Shown here piece by piece: positions 19,339-27,965 of a stretch of 64,000 nucleotides of DNA. Each line of letters starts with the position of its first letter. Position 1 is the stretch's first letter. This stretch comes from Spirochaetales bacterium UBA6872 (lineage in GTDB: Bacteria > Spirochaetota > Spirochaetia > Sphaerochaetales > Sphaerochaetaceae), in NCBI GenBank assembly GCA_002452215.1, contig DKCO01000053.1, positions 1 to 64,000 on the forward strand, in the 5' to 3' direction. The position numbers were made by a program, and so were the translations under genes. The notes under the pieces were generated by a model. The model was not told the DNA's origin. It did not search any database and was given only the letters and a program-made list of their open reading frames with translations.

Positions 19339-20169
19339 TTAGAACTCCCAGGTCTTTGTCTCGCCAAGGTAAATGCTCTTTATCTGATCCATTGTCAAGT
19401 TCGTAACAGGATTCTCTTTGTTGACGATAACAGCAATACCATCGATTGCAATCACCTTTGGTGTAAGTCCGCTCTCAAGCTCAGATGCCTTAAGCTCTCT
19501 TGAAGCCATTCCGATATCCGATACTCCGCTGATTGCATCCTTCATTCCTGTTGTTGAATCTGACTGTTGCAAAGAGATGTCAACATTTGGATTGAGAGCC
19601 TCATAAGCCTCTACCAATACTTCCATCACAGGATATACGCTTGATGAACCTGAGATTGTGAGCTTTCCAGATATCATCGAAGACTTGTAATCGCCATTAG
19701 CTGGAACTGAGACATAGCCCTTTGAGGAAATAACGCTCTGTCCCTGAGTCGAGAACAAATATGAGATGAAATCCTCTGCTACAGGTGTAAGTGTCTTGTA
19801 TGCAATGTTGAAAGGTCTTTGGAGAGGATATGAACCATTGACGATATTCTCCTGTGTTGCCTCTACTCCGTTTACTGTCACAGCCTTTACGCTATCATTG
19901 AGCGAACCCAAGGAAATATAACCAATTGCGTTCTTGTTTCCCTGTACTGTTGTGATTACAACTGAAGTCGAGTTTGCAATCTCAGCATCGAAAGTTGTCT
20001 GATCAACTTTATTTGAGTCCAAAAGACCAACAATCTCTGTAAATGCGCCACGAGTTCCAGATCCATCCTCTCTAGAAATAACTGATATGTTTGACACTTC
20101 CTTGCCACCCTGTGCAAAGAGTGAAACAGCCAAAACCAATGTTAGTAAAACCATTAATGCTTTTTTCAT
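19339..20169 (-). CDS. pstS: phosphate-binding protein PstS, circularly permuted
   Basis: 276 residues from the ATG at 20169, which is preceded by AAGGAG; an upstream in-frame start has no such site. A signal peptide (about 1-20, SLFAQG) is followed by segments in an unusual order. Residues about 27-135 correspond to what is normally the C-terminal half of PstS: ISREDGSGTRGAFTEIVG, AIGYISLGSLNDSVKAVTVNGVE and YPLQRPFNIAYK. The normal N-terminal half then comes last: KLTISGSSSVYPVMEVLVEAY, VDISLQQSDSTTGMKDA, SDIGMASRELK, IAVIVNKENPVTNLTMDQIKSIYLG and a final TWEF, where an ordinary PstS would continue into the GSGTR segment. Both halves look complete, so the protein probably still binds phosphate for PstCAB. 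First gene of a seven-gene operon. Confidence 0.88.
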   Translation of the reverse strand: MKKALMVLLTLVLAVSLFAQGGKEVSNISVISREDGSGTRGAFTEIVGLLDSNKVDQTTFDAEIANSTSVVITTVQGNKNAIGYISLGSLNDSVKAVTVNGVEATQENIVNGSYPLQRPFNIAYKTLTPVAEDFISYLFSTQGQSVISSKGYVSVPANGDYKSSMISGKLTISGSSSVYPVMEVLVEAYEALNPNVDISLQQSDSTTGMKDAISGVSDIGMASRELKASELESGLTPKVIAIDGIAVIVNKENPVTNLTMDQIKSIYLGETKTWEF

Positions 20170-20214
20170 TTTTTTACTCCTTGCCCAAAGAGTAGCCATT
20201 CAGTATTAAATCTG

Positions 20215-20232
20215 ATTAACAGTTTTGTTAAT
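20215..20232. promoter_or_regulatory. palindrome in the pst leader/promoter region
   Basis: Perfect inverted repeat ATTAACA-gttt-TGTTAAT, about 45 bases before the pstS ATG. It contains TTAACA, the half-site known for PhoP in Bacillus, but in inverted rather than direct arrangement. It may be a PhoB or other operator. Confidence 0.45.
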
Positions 20233-20245
20233 TCAATGTAAAATC

Positions 20246-20383
20246 AAAAAAAGGCTTCATAGCTATAAGGAAATCAGAATCAAGAAGTTCGGGGAAAAAC
20301 AATCAATCCAGACCAGATCAAATATAACGGAAATTGCTATTTCCTCCTTTCAAATAGCAATACCAGATTTTGCTATGAAGCCT
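20246..20383 (-). ncRNA. candidate structured RNA or leader element upstream of pstS
   Basis: On the minus strand AGGCTTCATAGC (20372-20383) and GCTATGAAGCCT (20252-20263) form a perfect 12-base closing stem, followed at once by a T-tract of seven, like an intrinsic terminator. Between the arms is a second perfect 10-base hairpin (ATTGCTATTT / AAATAGCAAT, 20333-20361) whose 9-base loop is GAAAGGAGG. An alternative hairpin GGAAAT-agca-ATTTCC uses the same bases, so two folds exclude each other. The element could be a small RNA, or an attenuator in the pst leader. A TATAAT on the minus strand at 20441-20446 could begin a transcript of about 190 bases. It does not match any RNA family I can recall. 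Confidence 0.5.
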
Positions 20384-20414
20384 CTCATATAACAAAAGAG
20401 AATATTTGCGCATT

Positions 20415-20446
20415 ATGTTGATATTAACAACATTGATACTATTATA
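20415..20446 (+). promoter_or_regulatory. divergent promoter region with inverted repeat
   Basis: Plus strand TTGATA (20418-20423) and TATTAT (20440-20445), spaced 16, are a plausible promoter for the outer-membrane protein gene. ATGTTG-atattaa-CAACAT (20415-20433) is a perfect 6-base inverted repeat over the -35 box. The same bases hold a TATAAT on the minus strand. The remaining bases up to 20560 show nothing further beyond the AAAGG ribosome binding site. Confidence 0.4.
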
Positions 20447-20560
20447 TTCCTAATTTGGTATGATATTTAATAAAGTCCAATGGAAAAATCGTGTTGTTTA
20501 TTCTTTCAGAATAATGAGTTAGAATAAATTGTTGATAAAAGTCGATAAAGGATGGAATCT

Positions 20561-23500
20561 ATGAAAAAAAACTTGGCATTCCTTGTTGTTTTGGCCCTAA
20601 GTACTGTATCATTGCTTGCAAAACCTTTTTTAACAATCACAGATGGAAACCTGGATTCTGTAGATATATTCAATGAGCAAGGTGTAAAAGTCGACAACCT
20701 CTCTTATCTGGATAAGGAAGGCTACATGCTTCATACCAAAAATGAGGAAATTGAAGCAACTTCTGACTTAGGACGAATTTATCTAGCGCCACACTCTTTT
20801 ATCGCACTAACAGACACAAGCGAAAAGCCAAGCTTGTATCTCGTATTTGGAAAAGCGAATTTGATTCTGGATGAAAACCTGTCGTATCCACTTTCAATTT
20901 ACACACCAACAACAGTGACAGAGATACATGCAAAAGGCGAAAGCGTGTTTATATCAACAGATGAAGAGGAGAGATTCTACAATTTCACCGATTCAAATGC
21001 ATCAAGTTACAATTCCATTAATGGCAAAAGTTATGATATCGAGAGCCTCGAGTTTGTTGATTTCATGACAAATGATGAAAATCCTTCTGCTGTTGAAAAA
21101 GATGACTACAAAACGCTCACAAAGCTAAACAAGCTATTCTCAACTCCAGACGCTCCACAGCTAGAGATGGCTTCGAGAACTCTCATACCAAATATACCAG
21201 CCATTTCAACCATTGATATCACAAGAACACTTATCCCAGAGAAAGTTGAGCTGGAAACAGATGAGCACTTGGTCGATGAATGTGTAGAAAGAACAATAGA
21301 GACAAAAGATGGAGAGATAAAAATAACAGCAAGTGATGGAAATGCAACCTTGAGCTACCCTACAAACATCCAAGACAAGGACATCATGAATTGGTTGCTA
21401 TCGCTATCTGATAAAAACACCAAAATCTACAGCAATATATCTTTTTCAGTAGTCGAACCTGGTTTGATAGAAGCAAAATACCCTCAAGAGAAGAACATAA
21501 AAGAGCTTGAGGATACTCTTGATCTCATAGAAAAGGATATATTGGATTACTTCAATAAAGATACCTTAAACGACAGTTATGAACAAACAAGCAAAATCAC
21601 ACCTGAGACACGAATTGTCGCGACAGAGTTTGGAGAAATCAAAATAATATCAACAAAAACGCTTACGACTATATTATTTCCAACGACAATCAATGATGAA
21701 GATATCAATAACATCCTATCAAATCTCAAACCTATCGATGCATCGAGCGATTTTTACAAGAAGGAAAGTGGCGAGATAACAGCTGTTCCAAGGGAAGATA
21801 CCGACACTTACGCATATGCCAATCTATTGGCTCAAGAAATATCAAAATACTTCAACAGCACAAAGGGAGATGAACTTGAAATCATTGATGATAGTACCGA
21901 ACAGCAAAATAGAGATCAAATTCCAGAAGAGAATATACAAAGAGCAAAATCATCCATTGTCTCATCAAACAAAAACAGATCCTTTTCTTTTGATTTGAGG
22001 CTATCTACAAGAGCTTACACTTCAAGCAATCACAATCAAAGCTTGACAACTTCAATTATCCCATCATTTACATATGGGTCGTTGAATCTTGCATTAAACA
22101 TTGATCCTATTGCAATGCTTGGATATAGCAAAAACGAGAATTGGCTTGATTGGCTTGGCTATAGCATTAACTTTCTAGAGACTCTTCAATACAGATCCTT
22201 AGATGAAGTATTCAAAATCACAATAGACAAGGACACAAACCTCAATGGCGATATGATCGGACTTTTTGATGGCGTAGATCACATCTGGGACAAAGAATAC
22301 CAGCCTCTTACATTCAATATGGCAATCAATTCAAAGCATATCGAGATGAATGCATTCTTCAATGATCTTACATTTGGAAGATTCTCAAGCTCAAAAGATA
22401 AGAAAGGCATAGCAGGACTTGACTTCGGATATGTAGTATCAGATGACATACCTGTTAAGTTTGCACTAGCTTTGATGACAACTATGGACTACCAGCAAAT
22501 GGGCAAAGCAAACATTTACCCTGAGCTTTTGCTCTATATTCCTTTGCATTCAAAAGGATACAACAAAGCTGGCTTCCAAGTTGGTTTTGCAAACATGATA
22601 GGGATCGGCAACAAAAACGGTAAGACAGCAAATGGTGGCTTTATGATATCTGGAGAGCTTCCGATTGAGTTTTACAACTTCAAATCCAATATCGGCATTT
22701 ACTACACAAATTTTGGTAAGAATGTTGGAAAATCAAGTACACTTTTGCACTATAAAGCCATAGAAAATCCGAGATTTGTTCCTGCATATCAAGACGACAA
22801 CCTCATAACACTTGCTGGCAAAATCGGGTACGAATCAAAGTTATTTGGTCTCGAAATCGCTATGCTTGGCGATATAACAACAACAGATATGAAGTTCGCA
22901 CCAGAAAACAGTCTGTTGGAAGCATCAACATATCTTTCCTTTAGTAATGTCACACTCAGAGCTGGCCTTTCGATGCAAAACTTTACAAAAGCCGAAGAGT
23001 ATGAAGAAAATGCAAAGCTGTATTCTCAGTTGGATTTAAATATCGGAGGTGTGTCAACATCGATAAAAGTCGGCATAGACAGCATAGCTAAAAAACAATT
23101 TTTCCTATCATATGGTGCAACAGCGTCTTTCATAGGCAAGAGCAAAGATAGTGCCGACAATCCTATCAAGATTCCATTCTCCTTCGAAATATCAACTGGC
23201 TATGAGTACCGATTCGATGATGGCGTATCTCGCTACTTGATAAAGCCTGCAATGACATTTGGCAACAATGACTACGCGCTCTCTCTAAGAGCTCCTTTAT
23301 TGCTAACATTCGATGATGCTGGGACATTCAAACTTGCAAGCCCTTCAAACAATGGACGAAAATGGTGGAATTTCGGTTCAAGTGAGACAGGTGCAAAGAA
23401 GATCTTCTATGCTATTACAGACTCGTTGCAATTAGTAAACTTCATAAAGCTAGGAAATCCAGAAAGCAGTGTAGCTTACCTTGATGCAAACAGGGATTTC

Positions 23501-24472
23501 TTGATGAACGACACACTGTTTACAGCATTTGGCTCGCATGATTCGCTCTCAATACGAGCTGGATTCAATTTCTACAATCTCTCAATCGGAGTTTACGGAG
23601 GCAATATCGAGAGCCCTCATATCGCAGAATTGAAGATAGGCATCTACCCTATCAATCCAGATAGTCTTTCTATAGGATTCTCAATTCCTGCAGAGTTCTA
23701 TATAAAGGACTTCAACAACTTTGAATTGTATTTTTACCCAGAAGTAAAGCTGGATATACCTCTGTTCTGGAATCATTTCAACATTGCGCTTTATGCTGTT
23801 GGATCGGTTTCAGCAAACTATGAAGACGGAAGTCCGACAACTACCAATGTATTCTACGATTTCAAGGAAAAGAAGCTATTCGCTGCCTTATTGGGTGGAG
23901 AGATGGGTTTCAAGTGGGCCAATTTCTCACTATCACTTCAAGGCGGATGGAGAACTGGGCCTCTAACTCCTGACATGTACAATATCTTTACATCAACATA
24001 CAATCTCTTGCCTTCAAAAGATGGAGCCTATGACAATAGTTCGTTCTTTGCAAAGACTGTTGCAAATTTCGATTTCAAGCCTTTCGAGCTCGAGCTTGCA
24101 TATTCGCTTCGTGATGTACAGCAGTTGATTACCAACTACAAATCAATCGACAACGATATTTTCTCAGCAAAGATGAAAGTTAATTTCAATGATAAGATAA
24201 GCCTTTATAGCTCATTCCATAGAAAGGGCTTCGTAAGTCTTTTCAAACGCGGAACAGATATTAAAAACGATATATTTACATCTCCGAATTCAATCTATTC
24301 GATTGGAATGGATTTCAACTATGGGATTGTATCTGTAAATGCTGAGTTCTCAAGCGTATTGAAGACAAGTGAATTTGCCTCATCGACAGAATATATCAAC
24401 ACAAATGCGCGCTACAATGCAACAAAAGATATATCGAGTGCATTTTCTGTAACAACAAGGATCAAGTTCTGA
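20561..24472 (+). CDS. outer-membrane protein: FecR-like domain, duplicated middle domain, beta-barrel
   Basis: 1303 residues from the ATG at 20561, which has AAAGG nine bases before it; an ATG three codons earlier overlaps that site. A signal peptide (about 1-20, ending LLAKP) precedes a FecR-like beta-rich domain (about 25-160, with LYLVFGKANLIL and VTEIHAKGESVFIS). Two copies of a domain of about 100 residues follow: one begins at GEIKITASDGNATLSYPTNI, the second at GEIKIISTKTLTTILFPTTI, each ending in a helix with YFN. From about residue 480 the chain alternates short hydrophobic and polar strands and ends in TTRIKF, the C-terminal Phe of outer-membrane barrels. Function unknown; a surface or envelope structural role is likely. 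It overlaps mutL by one base. Confidence 0.75.
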   Translation: MKKNLAFLVVLALSTVSLLAKPFLTITDGNLDSVDIFNEQGVKVDNLSYLDKEGYMLHTKNEEIEATSDLGRIYLAPHSFIALTDTSEKPSLYLVFGKANLILDENLSYPLSIYTPTTVTEIHAKGESVFISTDEEERFYNFTDSNASSYNSINGKSYDIESLEFVDFMTNDENPSAVEKDDYKTLTKLNKLFSTPDAPQLEMASRTLIPNIPAISTIDITRTLIPEKVELETDEHLVDECVERTIETKDGEIKITASDGNATLSYPTNIQDKDIMNWLLSLSDKNTKIYSNISFSVVEPGLIEAKYPQEKNIKELEDTLDLIEKDILDYFNKDTLNDSYEQTSKITPETRIVATEFGEIKIISTKTLTTILFPTTINDEDINNILSNLKPIDASSDFYKKESGEITAVPREDTDTYAYANLLAQEISKYFNSTKGDELEIIDDSTEQQNRDQIPEENIQRAKSSIVSSNKNRSFSFDLRLSTRAYTSSNHNQSLTTSIIPSFTYGSLNLALNIDPIAMLGYSKNENWLDWLGYSINFLETLQYRSLDEVFKITIDKDTNLNGDMIGLFDGVDHIWDKEYQPLTFNMAINSKHIEMNAFFNDLTFGRFSSSKDKKGIAGLDFGYVVSDDIPVKFALALMTTMDYQQMGKANIYPELLLYIPLHSKGYNKAGFQVGFANMIGIGNKNGKTANGGFMISGELPIEFYNFKSNIGIYYTNFGKNVGKSSTLLHYKAIENPRFVPAYQDDNLITLAGKIGYESKLFGLEIAMLGDITTTDMKFAPENSLLEASTYLSFSNVTLRAGLSMQNFTKAEEYEENAKLYSQLDLNIGGVSTSIKVGIDSIAKKQFFLSYGATASFIGKSKDSADNPIKIPFSFEISTGYEYRFDDGVSRYLIKPAMTFGNNDYALSLRAPLLLTFDDAGTFKLASPSNNGRKWWNFGSSETGAKKIFYAITDSLQLVNFIKLGNPESSVAYLDANRDFLMNDTLFTAFGSHDSLSIRAGFNFYNLSIGVYGGNIESPHIAELKIGIYPINPDSLSIGFSIPAEFYIKDFNNFELYFYPEVKLDIPLFWNHFNIALYAVGSVSANYEDGSPTTTNVFYDFKEKKLFAALLGGEMGFKWANFSLSLQGGWRTGPLTPDMYNIFTSTYNLLPSKDGAYDNSSFFAKTVANFDFKPFELELAYSLRDVQQLITNYKSIDNDIFSAKMKVNFNDKISLYSSFHRKGFVSLFKRGTDIKNDIFTSPNSIYSIGMDFNYGIVSVNAEFSSVLKTSEFASSTEYINTNARYNATKDISSAFSVTTRIKF

Positions 24473-26277
24473 TGGGAAGAATAAACCTGCTAAATCCGCT
24501 TTTGTCATCACGCATAGCGGCTGGAGAAGTAATAGAGCGACCTCAATCGATTCTAAGAGAATTGCTGGACAATGCCTTGGATGCTAATGCAAGCCAAATC
24601 GATGTCGAGATCGAAGGAGGAGGAATCGATTTGATCTCCGTATCCGACGATGGCTCAGGAATCAGAAGAGATGACCTGGCACTGCTTGGCTCAAGGCATG
24701 CTACATCCAAGTTGCATAATCCAGAGGATCTGTATGCAATAAACACATTGGGATTTAGAGGAGAAGCTCTATATTCGATCTCTGCTGTTACTCGAATGAC
24801 TATCTCAACAAGGAGCAATGAGACAAATGAAGGCTCGACTTTGACAATAGACAATGGAATAAGAGAGCCGATTACAAGCCTTGCACCGGATTCAGGCACG
24901 ATTGTAAAAACCGAGAATCTCTTTCGTGACATACCCGCAAGAAGAGCTTTTTTAAAGCGCGCATCGACAGAAGCGCAAGCTTGCAGAAACCTTCTTGTAT
25001 CAAAAGCACTTCCATTTCCAGATGTCAGATTCACAATGAAAATAGATGGCGCACTAAGACTTGATTGGCCAAGAGTTGCGACATTGAAAGAAAGAGTAAT
25101 GTATCTTTACAGGCAAATGGGTATAGCCGATGGAGATGTGAAGGAACTTGTAGACAAACAAGAAGATTTTTCGATCGTTGCAATATGCGCAAACTCAAGT
25201 GTCAAACGTTCAGACAGGAAAGAAATACGAATATATGTGAACAATAGACCTGTTGATGAATACTCCCTTGTTCAAGCTGTTTCATATGGCTATGGCGAGT
25301 TGCTTCCTGGGGGAAGCTTCCCATACTGTGCTGTATTCATAACTGACAAGGCTGAGCTTGTTGATTTCAATATCCATCCAGCAAAGAAGGAAGTAAAACT
25401 TCGCAATCTTGCTGACATCCATCACAGCTTGACAACTCTTTTGAAATCCGGTGTAGACAGGATAATACCAGAGATTAAAATACAAAACCAGTTCTACATC
25501 CCAGGCATTGAAGATAGCGAAGGAAAATCAAAAGAAACTATACAAGCCAAAAACATAGAGAGACAAGAGAAAGAAATCCCGAATAGCAATTTTGTTTCAG
25601 AGAAAGTGCAAAGAACTTACCAACAAAAAGACAAAGATTGGCTTGAGAAAGCAAAAGCATTGGAGAGAATGCACTCTGAAATAAAAGCCAAAAGCAATGC
25701 AAGGGATGTAGAGAGCACAACACAGTTCCAGCCCAAGGAAGAAATAATATACATAGGACAAGCATTCAAGCTTTTCTTGATTTGCCAAGTTGGCGATTGT
25801 CTATACCTTATTGACCAACACGCAGCACATGAGAGGATTCTCTATGATGAGATTCTAAGTCTGAAATCTGTACAACCATTGTTGGTGCCAATCAAGATTG
25901 AAGTCGATGACCTGACAGATGAATTTCTCTCAAAGATGAGCTATGTTTATACCAAAATGGGCGTGATGCTCTCAAAAAAAGCAAAAGGAGAATGGGAGAT
26001 AGATGCGCTCCCAGCTGTTTGCAAATCAATAGAGAGCCAGATTGTCGATTTTATTACAACAGCCAAAGCCGATGAAGATGAGCTCGAATCAAAACTATTT
26101 GCAATAATTGCATGCAAAGCAGCTATAAAAGCTGGCGATGATATCGACAGATGGGCAGCTGTGGAACTTATAAAGAAAGTCTTCCAGCTCGACCAGCCTT
26201 GCTGTCCACATGGAAGAACATTCTTGATAAAGTTGAAAGAGAGCGAATTAAGGCAGATGGTAGGAAGGACGAAATAG
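24472..26277 (+). CDS. mutL: DNA mismatch repair protein MutL
   Basis: 601 residues. The N-terminal GHKL ATPase has LNPLLSSRIAAGEVIERPQSILRE..., the ATP motifs DNALDANAS, SDDGSGI and GFRGEALYSIS, and the DNA-binding transducer domain to about 330. After a variable linker, the C-terminal domain carries DQHAAHERILYDE, close to the endonuclease motif DQHA(X)2E(X)4E but with Asp at the last position (a Glu follows immediately), and also ACKAAIKAGD and CPHGRT. It is therefore of the nicking MutL type rather than the E. coli type. It would act with MutS in methyl-independent mismatch repair. The start (TGATG) overlaps the outer-membrane protein stop codon. Confidence 0.95.
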   Translation: MGRINLLNPLLSSRIAAGEVIERPQSILRELLDNALDANASQIDVEIEGGGIDLISVSDDGSGIRRDDLALLGSRHATSKLHNPEDLYAINTLGFRGEALYSISAVTRMTISTRSNETNEGSTLTIDNGIREPITSLAPDSGTIVKTENLFRDIPARRAFLKRASTEAQACRNLLVSKALPFPDVRFTMKIDGALRLDWPRVATLKERVMYLYRQMGIADGDVKELVDKQEDFSIVAICANSSVKRSDRKEIRIYVNNRPVDEYSLVQAVSYGYGELLPGGSFPYCAVFITDKAELVDFNIHPAKKEVKLRNLADIHHSLTTLLKSGVDRIIPEIKIQNQFYIPGIEDSEGKSKETIQAKNIERQEKEIPNSNFVSEKVQRTYQQKDKDWLEKAKALERMHSEIKAKSNARDVESTTQFQPKEEIIYIGQAFKLFLICQVGDCLYLIDQHAAHERILYDEILSLKSVQPLLVPIKIEVDDLTDEFLSKMSYVYTKMGVMLSKKAKGEWEIDALPAVCKSIESQIVDFITTAKADEDELESKLFAIIACKAAIKAGDDIDRWAAVELIKKVFQLDQPCCPHGRTFLIKLKESELRQMVGRTK

Positions 26278-26844
26278 CTAGACTTCTTGCACTATGAATA
26301 TGTTATTCATAAGCCGATCAGTATAAGAGAGTTGGACTTTCGCTGTCCTAGGATCCAATTCATAGCCAGTTTTAGCATCCTCGACTCTATTTATCTCGTC
26401 TCCATTTGAATCAAGTTCAACTATTGAAACGCTTCGTCTTGATGATAGCATTCTCTTGCTATTTATATATGAGAAATCAAAATCTATTGGCGAGAGAGGG
26501 ATATCTAGACTAGTTTCAGTACCACTATCAGAATAGAATATTGCATGATATGAACCCGATGGAAAACTTGCGCCTTTCGTTATGCCAAGCTCTGATATCC
26601 CAGCAATGTCAGATTCCCAACTTAGATTGTAATCTGGCGATTTTATTATAAAGGAATAGCCTTGATCACTTGGTGAGAAAGATACAGAAAGCACAAGCTT
26701 CTCATTGTATGAGGTAAGGGACCCATTTCTGTCCAAAGATATATCAACATCTCTTTTCAGAGAATAATCGTCAACAACAAAGCTCTTCTTTTCACAAGAA
26801 AAGAGAATTATAGCCATAAAGATCAGCAAAAAAAACTTACGCAT
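26278..26844 (-). CDS. small lipoprotein of unknown function
   Basis: 188 residues from the ATG at 26844. The signal peptide MRKFFLLIFMAIILFSC ends in a lipobox (LFSC), so it should be lipid-anchored. The mature part is beta-rich and resembles no family I know; it has repeated Ser/Asp-rich strands such as YSLKRDVDISLDRNGSLTSY. The start overlaps the end of the acyltransferase gene by eight bases, and its stop abuts the convergent mutL stop with no base between. A start 13 codons upstream is possible but would bury the signal peptide. Confidence 0.75.
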   Translation of the reverse strand: MRKFFLLIFMAIILFSCEKKSFVVDDYSLKRDVDISLDRNGSLTSYNEKLVLSVSFSPSDQGYSFIIKSPDYNLSWESDIAGISELGITKGASFPSGSYHAIFYSDSGTETSLDIPLSPIDFDFSYINSKRMLSSRRSVSIVELDSNGDEINRVEDAKTGYELDPRTAKVQLSYTDRLMNNIFIVQEV

Positions 26845-27964
26845 CACCCTTTTCTCTAAGCATCGATCGAACAGGATTGGCATAAGAGTCGAGAACAGCT
26901 TGTCGCACTTCAGGCTTCAAATGGCTGTAGCGAGAGATGAAATCGTTTGCATCTAAGCCATCATACAAACTCGAGAACCTATCTGTACGCTCTAGATAGT
27001 CATATGCTATGTAGTTTGTATTGAATAGCTTGTATCTAAGGTGTATTTGTCTATCGATTTCCCGAGCTACTTCTTCTGCATTTGCATAATCACCAGTCAA
27101 AGGATTTCCAATTGCAACATTCACCATTCCTTTATTGCACCTTAAGCCTTTAACCATAGAGATGACATCCTCATACTTTTTCTTCTCATACTTGCCTTGG
27201 CTTTGGGTTATGAACTCTTCTCGGCCTTTATTAATATCATTCGGATCATATTGGTAGCTTATTGCTACAGGTACAATATTCACTTTCTTGATCAACTCTC
27301 CAAAAGTGATTCCACTCCCCTTCTTCGATAGATAAAGCATCTTGATTATTGCTGGTTGTGTATTATCTATTCCATCCTTGCTTCGACCGGATTTTTGTGC
27401 AACCCATATCGATGTATTATCCTGGGAAATAGTATCGACAAAGTATTCTGACAATCTAATAGTCTCAAGATACTTCTCCCTCATTGGCAATTCTCTTCTG
27501 ACTATTACACCACCATTAATTCTAAAGAGATCCTCGACAAATTGGTTTGCGATCAAATTATCACCAAAAGCCATTTCACATGTAGGCTTTCCTGACTCTA
27601 GCAACGCATAGTCAAGAAGCATGCAATCAAGGATTATGTCTCTATGGTTCGAGATAAAAAGATAACCCTTATTGGGATCAAGATTCTCACCACCGGTAGT
27701 CGAAAATCCAGTTGTTGTTTTTTTCAAAATTGATGGGATAAATATCCCAGCTGTTATATATTTCTGGAAATCAAAATAGCTATGGACCTTATCCATCTGG
27801 CTTGAGATGAATCCCAATATGCCATTTATCTTCTCTACATCGTTTCCAGCAATGATACATGCAAAAGCCCCAAGATACTCTTTTTTCGAGAGGATCCTCT
27901 CCTTTGCGTTCTCAAAATCCTCTCCTTTGTAAGGAGCTATATCTTTGTATTTATCACTATCCAT
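26837..27964 (-). CDS. PlsC-like glycerophosphate acyltransferase family protein
   Basis: 375 residues. The acyltransferase block I is YLFISNHRDIILD (His107, with Asp113 five residues apart rather than the classic four, and Asp109), followed by GGVIVRRELP (block II-like), SIWVAQKSGRSKDG (block III-like, with E replaced) and IVPVAISYQYD (block IV). This matches a group annotated as 1-acyl-sn-glycerol-3-phosphate acyltransferases, which add the second acyl chain in phosphatidic acid synthesis. No membrane anchor is obvious. Its ATG is one base after the stop of the DHOD-like gene with no ribosome binding site, so it is translated by coupling. The exact substrate is uncertain. Confidence 0.75.
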   Translation of the reverse strand: MDSDKYKDIAPYKGEDFENAKERILSKKEYLGAFACIIAGNDVEKINGILGFISSQMDKVHSYFDFQKYITAGIFIPSILKKTTTGFSTTGGENLDPNKGYLFISNHRDIILDCMLLDYALLESGKPTCEMAFGDNLIANQFVEDLFRINGGVIVRRELPMREKYLETIRLSEYFVDTISQDNTSIWVAQKSGRSKDGIDNTQPAIIKMLYLSKKGSGITFGELIKKVNIVPVAISYQYDPNDINKGREEFITQSQGKYEKKKYEDVISMVKGLRCNKGMVNVAIGNPLTGDYANAEEVAREIDRQIHLRYKLFNTNYIAYDYLERTDRFSSLYDGLDANDFISRYSHLKPEVRQAVLDSYANPVRSMLREKGDA

Positions 27965-27965
27965 A

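Noticed and set aside
20263..20345. Short reading frame on the minus strand after GGAGG in the hairpin loop of the RNA element
   Set aside because: It would need an ATT start codon and gives only about 23 residues ending at the closing stem. No support.
20246..20434. 6S RNA
   Set aside because: A transcript of about 190 bases with paired ends is 6S-like in size, but the inner hairpin is placed asymmetrically and there is no central bubble flanked by two helices.
26278..26883. Longer start for the small lipoprotein
   Set aside because: The extra 13 residues precede a perfect lipoprotein signal peptide and overlap the upstream gene more; the ATG at 26844 is better.
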